From Streptomyces vinaceus (lineage in GTDB: Bacteria; Actinomycetota; Actinomycetes; Streptomycetales; Streptomycetaceae): a DNA stretch of 64,000 nt. This document shows positions 58,300 through 64,000 of this stretch, one piece after another (within the stretch, counting starts at the first letter, position 1; every line of letters begins with the position of its first letter). The DNA lies in contig NZ_CP023692.1 of the NCBI RefSeq assembly GCF_008704935.1, positions 3,762,001-3,826,000 on the forward strand. The letters run 5' to 3'. A model generated the notes under the pieces. It was not told the origin of the DNA and ran no database searches. It was given only the letters and a program-made list of their open reading frames with translations. The translations under genes were made by a program, and so were the position numbers.

Positions 58300-59391
58300 T
58301 CAGTCCTTGGCCGGCGAACGGGGCGGGCTGACGGTCGTCCGGGGCTGCCTGCGCTGTGAGGAAGTGCGGACGATCAGCTCGGTCGGGACGACCTGTTCGA
58401 CCGGGCGGCCGGTGTCCACCCCCTCGATGGCGTCGATCAGGAGCTGTACGACGGCCGTGCCGATGCGGCGCGGTTTGAGGGAGAGGGTGGTGATGGGCGG
58501 TTCGGTGTTGGCGTACACGGTGGACTCGCTGCAGCAGACGAGCAGCAGGTCCTCGGGAACGCGCAGGCCGTACCGGCGGGCGGCGGCGAGCAGATCGGTC
58601 CCGTTGGGGTCGAAGAGCCCGTAGACGGCGTCGGGCCGGTCGGGCCGGGCGAGCAGCCGGTCCGCGGCGACGGCGCCCGCGCACGGGTCGTGGGCGGGGT
58701 AGGACTCGTAGACGGGGTCCTGGCCGACGCGCTCGCACCAGTTGAGGTAGGCGGTGGTCGACAACCGGGTGTAGGTGTCCGTGGTGGTGCCGGTCAGCAG
58801 ACCGATCCGGCGGGCGCCGGCGGCGGCGAGGTGGTCGAGCAGGTTGAGTACGGCGGCCTCGTGGTCGTTGTCGACCCAGGCGGTGACGGGGAGGGAGCCC
58901 GCCGGACGGCCGTCGGAGACGACGGGGAGTCCCTGTCGGACCAGTTCGCTGACGACGGGATCGTGGTCGGAGGGGTCGATGACGACGGTGCCGTCGAGGG
59001 CCACGTTGGACCACACGTCGTGTCGGGATGTGGCGGGGAGGATGACCAGGGCGTAGCCGCGGGCGAGCGCGGCGGAGGTGGCGGCCCTGGCCATCTCGGC
59101 GAAGTACGCGAATTCGGTGAAGGTGAAAGGTTCATCCCCGTACGTGGTCACGGTCAGGCCGATGAGGCCCGACTTGCCCGTACGGAGGGTGCGGGCCGCG
59201 GCGGAAGGGCGGTAGCCCAGCCGGTCGGCGACCTCGCGAACGTGGCGGCGGGTGGCGTCCGGCAGCCGTCCCTTGCCATTGAGCGCGTCGGAGACGGTCG
59301 TGATCGAGACGCCCGCCGCGGCGGCCACGTCCCTGATGCCGGCCCGGCCCTGTCGGCCGGCGGCCCGCCGGGTGGTCTCGGTCCGGCTCAC
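58300..59391 (-). CDS. LacI-family transcriptional regulator
   Basis: 363 aa from GTG 59391, chosen because CAGGGAAG precedes it; an ATG at 59415 would add 8 residues without a ribosome site. HTH at about 18-40 (GIRDVAAAAGVSITTVSDALNGKGRLPDATRRHVREVADRLGY), then a sugar-binding-protein-like effector domain. Effector unknown. Divergent from hisC, with no adjacent sugar genes. Confidence 0.9.
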   Translation of the reverse strand: MSRTETTRRAAGRQGRAGIRDVAAAAGVSITTVSDALNGKGRLPDATRRHVREVADRLGYRPSAAARTLRTGKSGLIGLTVTTYGDEPFTFTEFAYFAEMARAATSAALARGYALVILPATSRHDVWSNVALDGTVVIDPSDHDPVVSELVRQGLPVVSDGRPAGSLPVTAWVDNDHEAAVLNLLDHLAAAGARRIGLLTGTTTDTYTRLSTTAYLNWCERVGQDPVYESYPAHDPCAGAVAADRLLARPDRPDAVYGLFDPNGTDLLAAARRYGLRVPEDLLLVCCSESTVYANTEPPITTLSLKPRRIGTAVVQLLIDAIEGVDTGRPVEQVVPTELIVRTSSQRRQPRTTVSPPRSPAKD

Positions 59392-59647
59392 CTGATGCTT
59401 CCCTGCTGCTGTCATGGCGAGCCGATAGTAGGGCTCGGCGGGGTGGGTGGTCCGGGTGCATATGCACGCGTTGACAGGCACGATTCTGCACGGTTCGCCA
59501 CCCCCAATGACCTTGGAAATGAAGGAATTTAAGCGCAGCGAGTGAGCAGGGTGCTTGTCGGCGGGTACGGGCATGCCAAAGCGGTGTGATCTCGGGACGG
59601 TCTCAACTCACCTGTACGAGGGATGCGCGCCACGGCGCGGGCCACCG

Positions 59648-59669
59648 GCGCACGCATATATGCGTGCGC
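59648..59669. promoter_or_regulatory. 22-bp perfect palindrome between lacI and hisC
   Basis: The half-site GCGCACGCATA (59648-59658) is followed directly by its reverse complement TATGCGTGCGC (59659-59669). It lies 109 nt upstream of hisC in a 386-nt intergenic region that holds no gene. It looks like an operator; its regulator is unknown. Confidence 0.55.
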
Positions 59670-59777
59670 TCCCCCGCAATCCCGGCGCCGCCCATTTTCG
59701 GGAGGGCGGAATCCTCATAAGGTGAGCAGTATTGAGTCGACGGCGACGTCGTACGGGACGGTCGAGGAGGACCTGCG

Positions 59778-60857
59778 GTGAGCGAGAAGAGCCCGAAGCT
59801 GCGCGCCGAGCTGGACGGCATTCCCACCTACAAGCCCGGGAAGCCCGCTGCCGCGGGCGGTCCGGTCGCGTACAAGCTGTCCTCGAACGAGAACCCGTAC
59901 CCGCCGCTGTCCGGGGTGCTGGAGACCGCGGTCGCTGCGGCCGGACAGTTCAACCGCTACCCCGACATGGCCTGCACGGGCCTGGTCAACGAGCTCGCCG
60001 AGCGGTTCGGGGTCCCGGTCGAGCACATCGCCACCGGCACGGGCTCCGTGGGCGTGGCCCAGTCGCTGATCCAGTCGACGGCCGGCCCGGGCGACGAGGT
60101 CATCTACGCCTGGCGCTCCTTCGAGGCGTACCCGATCATCACGCAGATCTCGGGTGCCACGTCCGTGCAGGTCCCGCTGACCGAGGGGGACGTGCACGAC
60201 CTCGACGCGATGTTCGACGCGATCACCGAGCGGACCCGACTGATCTTCGTCTGCAACCCCAACAACCCGACCGGCACCGCGGTGCGCCGCGCCGAGCTGG
60301 AGCGGTTCCTGGACCGCGTGCCCTCCGACATCCTGGTGGTGCTGGACGAGGCCTACCGCGAGTTCGTCCGCGACACGGAGGTCCCGGACGGCATCGAGCT
60401 CTACCGCAGCCGTCCGAACGTCTGCGTGCTGCGGACGTTCTCCAAGGCGTACGGGCTCGCCGGCCTGCGCGTGGGCTTCGCGGTGGCACACGAGCCGGTC
60501 GCCGCGGCCCTGCGCAAGACGGCTGTGCCGTTCGGCGTCAGCCAGCTCGCCCAGGACGCGGCGGTCGCCTCGCTGCGGGCCGAGGACGAGCTGATGGGCC
60601 GGGTCGGGGCACTGGTGGGCGAGCGCGCACGGGTCCACAAGACGCTGCTCGGGCAGGGCTGGACCGTGCCGGACACCCAGGCGAACTTCGTGTGGATGCG
60701 GCTGGGGGAGCGGACCGCCGATTTCGCGGCGGCCTGCGAGAAGGCCGGTGTGGTGGTCCGGCCCTTCGCGGGCGAGGGCCTGCGGGTCACGATCGGTGAG
60801 TCCGAGGCGAACGACATCTTCCTGCACACGGCCGAGGCCTTCTTCAAGGAGATGTAG
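59778..60857 (+). CDS. hisC: Histidinol-phosphate aminotransferase
   Basis: 359 aa, GTG start after GAGGAGG. Class I/II PLP aminotransferase: FNRYPDMACTGLVNELAERFG, NPNNPTGTAVRR, DEAYREFV and the PLP lysine in LRTFSKAYGLAGLRVGFA (Lys223). HisC family; in Streptomyces this locus is a second copy separate from the his operon (HisC2), so it may act on other aromatic amino acids as well as histidinol phosphate. Upstream of the cydAB locus. Confidence 0.92.
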   Translation: MSEKSPKLRAELDGIPTYKPGKPAAAGGPVAYKLSSNENPYPPLSGVLETAVAAAGQFNRYPDMACTGLVNELAERFGVPVEHIATGTGSVGVAQSLIQSTAGPGDEVIYAWRSFEAYPIITQISGATSVQVPLTEGDVHDLDAMFDAITERTRLIFVCNPNNPTGTAVRRAELERFLDRVPSDILVVLDEAYREFVRDTEVPDGIELYRSRPNVCVLRTFSKAYGLAGLRVGFAVAHEPVAAALRKTAVPFGVSQLAQDAAVASLRAEDELMGRVGALVGERARVHKTLLGQGWTVPDTQANFVWMRLGERTADFAAACEKAGVVVRPFAGEGLRVTIGESEANDIFLHTAEAFFKEM

Positions 60858-60876
60858 GGCGCTGAGCGGCTGGCGG

Positions 60877-61245
60877 CTACGCCAGCTCCACGCGGATCGG
60901 ATCGCCGTCGCGGACGGTGGACAGCAGGCGGGGGTCGCCCTCGAACGAGCCGAGCACATTGCACGGGCTCGCCAGGCGGCTCTCGCCTGCGCGCGATATG
61001 GGGGTCGGGCCGTAGGGCAGCGCGAGTGCGTCGCCCTCGGTCCAGAACGCGACCGTGCCCGGCTCGACGACCTGCCGGGCGTCGTGTTCCAGCGCCACCG
61101 AGACGCCGGTGTCGAAGTAGACCTCCTCGCCCCAGGTATGGGCGGAGGCGGAGATCGGGAGGGCCTCGGCCAGCGCCTTGCTGGTCGGGGTCTCGTCAAG
61201 GGTTGCCGTGAGCTGGCCCGCGGGCCAGGAGATACGAATCCTCAT
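60877..61245 (-). CDS. Cyclophilin-like fold protein
   Basis: 122 aa from ATG 61245 (MRIRISWPAGQL); a start at 61254 is also possible. The pattern SWPAGQLTATLDETPTSKALAEALPISASAHTWGEEVYFDTGVSV...GTVAFWTEGDALALPYGPTP matches the cyclophilin-like (DUF3830-type) fold. No catalytic role known. It is divergent from cydA, and an inverted repeat overlaps its start region. Confidence 0.75.
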   Translation of the reverse strand: MRIRISWPAGQLTATLDETPTSKALAEALPISASAHTWGEEVYFDTGVSVALEHDARQVVEPGTVAFWTEGDALALPYGPTPISRAGESRLASPCNVLGSFEGDPRLLSTVRDGDPIRVELA

Positions 61246-61251
61246 GGTCGG

Positions 61252-61272
61252 CATTCAACAATCTGTTGAATG
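61252..61272. promoter_or_regulatory. Inverted repeat at the cyclophilin-like gene start
   Basis: CATTCAACA (61252-61260), 3-nt spacer, TGTTGAATG (61264-61272): a perfect 9-bp repeat just upstream of, or at, the start codon. Typical of an operator that blocks transcription or initiation. Confidence 0.6.
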
Positions 61273-61333
61273 TATTGGCTAGGGGGACCCCGGCTGAAAC
61301 GCGCCGAAGCCGGTACGACATAATGCTTGTGAA

Positions 61334-61349
61334 TGTGAACGCGTTCACA
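61334..61349. promoter_or_regulatory. Rex operator (ROP) upstream of cydAB
   Basis: TGTGAACGCGTTCACA is the exact consensus reported for the redox-sensing repressor Rex of Streptomyces, which senses the NADH/NAD+ ratio. It lies 86 nt upstream of cydA, matching the known cydABCD regulation. Confidence 0.92.
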
Positions 61350-61434
61350 AGCGTGTCCTGGTTCATCCCGTATTGGGTAGGGCATGCCAGGCAAACTGCG
61401 GCAGTGACCACGGCGCACCGAAGGAGACGACGAC

Positions 61435-62940
61435 GTGGACGTAGCTTTGGCGCCAGAGACGTTGGCGCGATGGCAGTTCGGCATCACCACCGTCTACCAC
61501 TTCCTCTTCGTTCCCCTGACGATCTCGCTCGCCGCGCTCACGGCAGGCCTTCAGACCGCCTGGGTGCGTTCGGGGAAAGAGAAGTACCTCAGAGCCACCA
61601 AGTTCTGGGGCAAGCTCTTCTTGATCAATATCGCCATGGGTGTCGTCACGGGCATCGTGCAGGAGTTCCAGTTCGGTATGAACTGGTCCGACTACTCGCG
61701 CTTCGTCGGTGACATCTTCGGGGCGCCGCTGGCCTTCGAGGCGCTGATCGCCTTCTTCTTCGAGTCGACCTTCATCGGCCTGTGGATCTTCGGCTGGGAC
61801 AAGCTGCCGAAGAAGATCCACCTGGCCTGCATCTGGATGGTCTCGATCGGCACCATCCTCTCCGCGTACTTCATCCTCGCGGCCAATTCCTGGATGCAGC
61901 ACCCGGTCGGCTACCGGATCAACGAGGAGCGGGGCCGGGCCGAGCTCACCGACTTCTGGCTGGTCCTCACCCAGAACACCGCGCTCACCCAGTTCTTCCA
62001 CACCATCACGGCCGCCTTCCTGGTCGGCGGCGCCTTCATGGTCGGCATCTCCGCCTTCCACCTGGCCCGCAAGAAGCACGTTCCCGTGATGCGGACCTCG
62101 CTGCGGCTCGGCCTGATCACGCTGATCATCGCCGGCATGGGCACCGCCATCAGCGGTGACCTGCTCGGCAAGGTGATGTTCAAGCAGCAGCCGATGAAGA
62201 TGGCAGCCGCCGAGGCGCTCTGGGACGGCGAGGCGCCCGCGCCCTTCTCCGTCTTCGCCTACGGAGACGTGGAAAAGGGCCACAACAAGGTCGCCATAGA
62301 GATCCCGGGCCTGCTGTCCTTCCTGGCCAACGACGACTTCACCTCCTTCGTCCCCGGCATCAACGACGTCAACAAGGCCGAACAGGAGAAGTTCGGGCCC
62401 GGCGACTACCGGCCCAACATCCCCGTGGCCTACTGGGGCTTCCGCTGGATGATCGGCTTCGGCATGGCCTCGCTCGCCGTCGGCGTGCTGGGGCTCTGGC
62501 TCACCCGGAAGAAGTTCATGCTGCCCCCGGGGCTGCGCACCGGCGAGGACGAGGTCCCGCACCTGGTCCTCTTCAAGAAGGTGCTCAGTCCCCGCTTCGC
62601 CACCTGGTACTGGATCGTCGCCCTCTGGACCATGGGCTTCCCGCTCATCGCCAACTCCTGGGGCTGGATCTTCACCGAGATGGGCCGCCAGCCCTGGGTG
62701 GTCTACGGGGTCCTGCGCACCCGGGACGCGGTCTCGCCCCACGTCTCCCAGGCCGAGGTACTCACCTCGATGATCGGGTTCACGCTCCTGTACGCCGTGC
62801 TCGCGGTGATCGAGGTCCGGCTCCTCGTGAAGTACGTGAAGCTCGGCCCGCCCGAGCTGACCGAGGCCGACCTCAACCCGCCCACCAAGATCGGCGGGGA
62901 CGACAAGAACCCCGACCGGCCGATGGCCTTCTCCTACTGA
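61435..62940 (+). CDS. cydA: Cytochrome bd ubiquinol oxidase subunit I
   Basis: 501 aa, GTG start with AAGGAG upstream. Quinol oxidase subunit I with 9 membrane helices; opening WQFGITTVYHFLFVPLTISLAALTAG carries a haem-ligand His (His22). The Q-loop region is of the short type. It accepts quinol electrons and binds haems b558, b595 and d. It is first in the Rex-controlled operon; cydB follows 18 nt later. Confidence 0.96.
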   Translation: MDVALAPETLARWQFGITTVYHFLFVPLTISLAALTAGLQTAWVRSGKEKYLRATKFWGKLFLINIAMGVVTGIVQEFQFGMNWSDYSRFVGDIFGAPLAFEALIAFFFESTFIGLWIFGWDKLPKKIHLACIWMVSIGTILSAYFILAANSWMQHPVGYRINEERGRAELTDFWLVLTQNTALTQFFHTITAAFLVGGAFMVGISAFHLARKKHVPVMRTSLRLGLITLIIAGMGTAISGDLLGKVMFKQQPMKMAAAEALWDGEAPAPFSVFAYGDVEKGHNKVAIEIPGLLSFLANDDFTSFVPGINDVNKAEQEKFGPGDYRPNIPVAYWGFRWMIGFGMASLAVGVLGLWLTRKKFMLPPGLRTGEDEVPHLVLFKKVLSPRFATWYWIVALWTMGFPLIANSWGWIFTEMGRQPWVVYGVLRTRDAVSPHVSQAEVLTSMIGFTLLYAVLAVIEVRLLVKYVKLGPPELTEADLNPPTKIGGDDKNPDRPMAFSY

Positions 62941-62958
62941 GGCTGAGGGGACCACACC

Positions 62959-63960
62959 ATGCAACTCCATGACGTCTGGTTCGTGCTCATCGCCGTCCTG
63001 TGGACCGGCTACTTCTTCCTGGAGGGCTTCGACTTCGGAGTCGGTGTCCTGACCAAGCTCCTCGCCCGCGACCGCACCGAGAAGCGGGTCCTGATCAACA
63101 CGATCGGGCCCGTGTGGGACGGCAACGAGGTCTGGCTGCTCACCGCCGGCGGTGCCACGTTCGCCGCCTTCCCGGAGTGGTACGCCACCCTCTTCTCGGG
63201 GTTCTACCTGCCGCTGCTTCTCATCCTGGTCTGCCTGATCATCCGAGGCGTCGCCTTCGAGTACCGGCACAAGCGGGACGAGGACCGGTGGCAGACCAAC
63301 TGGGAACACGCCATCTTCTGGACCTCGCTGATCCCCGCGTTCCTGTGGGGCGTGGCCTTCGCCAACATCGTGCGCGGCGTGAAGATCGACGAGGACATGA
63401 ACTACGTCGGCAGCCTTTTCGACCTGCTCAACGTCTACTCCCTGCTCGGCGGCCTCGTCACCCTCACCCTCTTCACCTTCCACGGGGCGGTGTTCACCTC
63501 CCTCAAGACGGTCGGGGACATACGGGAGCGCTCGCGGACGCTGGCGACCCGGCTGGGTGTGCTCACCGCCGTACTGGCCCTCGTCTTCCTGATCTGGACG
63601 CAGGTCTCGCACGGTGACGCCAAGAGCCTGATCGCCATGGTCGTCGCCGTCGTGGCCCTGGTCGGGGCCTTGGGCTTCAACCTCGCGGGCCGCGAGGGCT
63701 GGTCGTTCGCCCTGTCAGGGGTCACCATCGCGGCCGCGGTCGCGATGCTCTTCCTGACGCTCTTCCCGAACGTGATGCCGTCCTCGCTGAACGAGGCCTG
63801 GAACCTCACGGTCACCAACGCCTCGTCCAGCCCGTACACGTTGAAGATCATGACCTGGTGCGCGGGAGTGGCCACGCCGCTCGTCCTGCTCTACCAGGGA
63901 TGGACGTACTGGGTGTTCCGCAAGCGGATCGGTACGCAGCACATCGCTGACGCGCACTGA
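62959..63960 (+). CDS. cydB: Cytochrome bd ubiquinol oxidase subunit II
   Basis: 333 aa. Begins MQLHDVWFVLIAVLWTGYFFLEGFDFGVGVL, the CydB signature with the FDFG motif, and has about 8-9 membrane helices. It completes the bd oxidase for microaerobic respiration. cydCD would be expected just past the right edge. Confidence 0.96.
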   Translation: MQLHDVWFVLIAVLWTGYFFLEGFDFGVGVLTKLLARDRTEKRVLINTIGPVWDGNEVWLLTAGGATFAAFPEWYATLFSGFYLPLLLILVCLIIRGVAFEYRHKRDEDRWQTNWEHAIFWTSLIPAFLWGVAFANIVRGVKIDEDMNYVGSLFDLLNVYSLLGGLVTLTLFTFHGAVFTSLKTVGDIRERSRTLATRLGVLTAVLALVFLIWTQVSHGDAKSLIAMVVAVVALVGALGFNLAGREGWSFALSGVTIAAAVAMLFLTLFPNVMPSSLNEAWNLTVTNASSSPYTLKIMTWCAGVATPLVLLYQGWTYWVFRKRIGTQHIADAH

Positions 63961-63995
63961 CCCCGACCCTGCTGCCCGACCCTGCTCTGGGGGAT

Positions 63996-64000
63996 GTTTC
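63996..64000. other. parS: Truncated parS at the right edge (probable site 12)
   Basis: The window ends GGGATGTTTC, the left part of ATGTTTCACGTGAAACAT. The rest is outside the window, so this is inferred only. Confidence 0.5.

Noticed and set aside
61363..63612. 749-codon minus-strand ORF antisense to cydAB
   Set aside because: Shadow ORF; the plus-strand genes are complete cydA and cydB.

Overview
The window is about 64 kb of a high-GC actinomycete chromosome centred on the replication origin. The organism is almost certainly a Streptomyces. The supporting evidence is a dnaN-oriC-dnaA-rpmH-rnpA-yidD-yidC-khpB-rsmG-parAB core, a DnaA with a long low-complexity linker, many parS sites (GTTTCACGTGAAAC), a separate MurJ and pseudokinase pair, FemX, SsgA with its regulator SsgR, DUF5326, and a Rex operator in front of cydAB. 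Codon use is strongly GC3-biased throughout. I see no insertion sequence, prophage, CRISPR array, tRNA or rRNA. This is conserved core chromosome.

Layout. 1-4443: dnaN, oriC with about 20 DnaA-box-like sequences, and dnaA, both genes transcribed leftward, with the dnaA promoter carrying its own DnaA boxes. 4444-10906: rightward ribosome/membrane-insertion/segregation block (rpmH, rnpA, yidD, yidC, khpB, rsmG, parA, parB, GNAT). 10990-20541: leftward redox and envelope block (DUF6049 protein, MurJ, pseudokinase, SigM, anti-SigM, TrxB, TrxA). It matches the mycobacterial Rv3909-Rv3914 order, but the pseudokinase is a separate gene instead of the tail of MurJ. 20727-32399: tRNA CCA-adding enzyme, MFS exporter, PadR-Ino1 operon with a clear operator, a class A PBP preceded by a 20-codon ORF, a GT87 enzyme, an alanine racemase-like protein, FemX and a small membrane protein. 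32647-37748: rpsF-ssb-rpsR-rplI operon, a MATE exporter and dnaB. The 430-nt leader of dnaB carries a second DnaA-box cluster. 37758-51516: mixed genes: serine hydrolase, winged-helix protein, acetyltransferases, HAD phosphatase, flavohaemoprotein, Nudix, LysR, cystathionine gamma-lyase, PtpA, small membrane proteins, cupin, the sporulation pair ssgR-ssgA, and a YibE/F protein. 51563-64000: TPP riboswitch and thiC, a TPR glycosyltransferase divergent from a secreted collagen-like protein, a membrane protein, a metallophosphoesterase, a LacI regulator, HisC, and Rex-controlled cydAB.

How it works together. DnaA acts at oriC and probably at its own promoter, and may act at the parAB and dnaB leaders. 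ParB loads on the 11 complete parS sites (a twelfth is cut by the right edge), compacting and segregating the origin region. The SigM/Trx/MurJ and PBP/FemX blocks couple redox stress and peptidoglycan synthesis.

The less ordinary observations are these: parS embedded in coding frames, always reading VSRET; parS at the heart of a 42-bp palindrome between convergent genes; DnaA boxes upstream of parA and dnaB; a collagen-like Thr-rich protein paired with a glycosyltransferase; several perfect but unassigned palindromic operators; and a split MurJ-pseudokinase module. No wholly new system is evident. These are the best leads.
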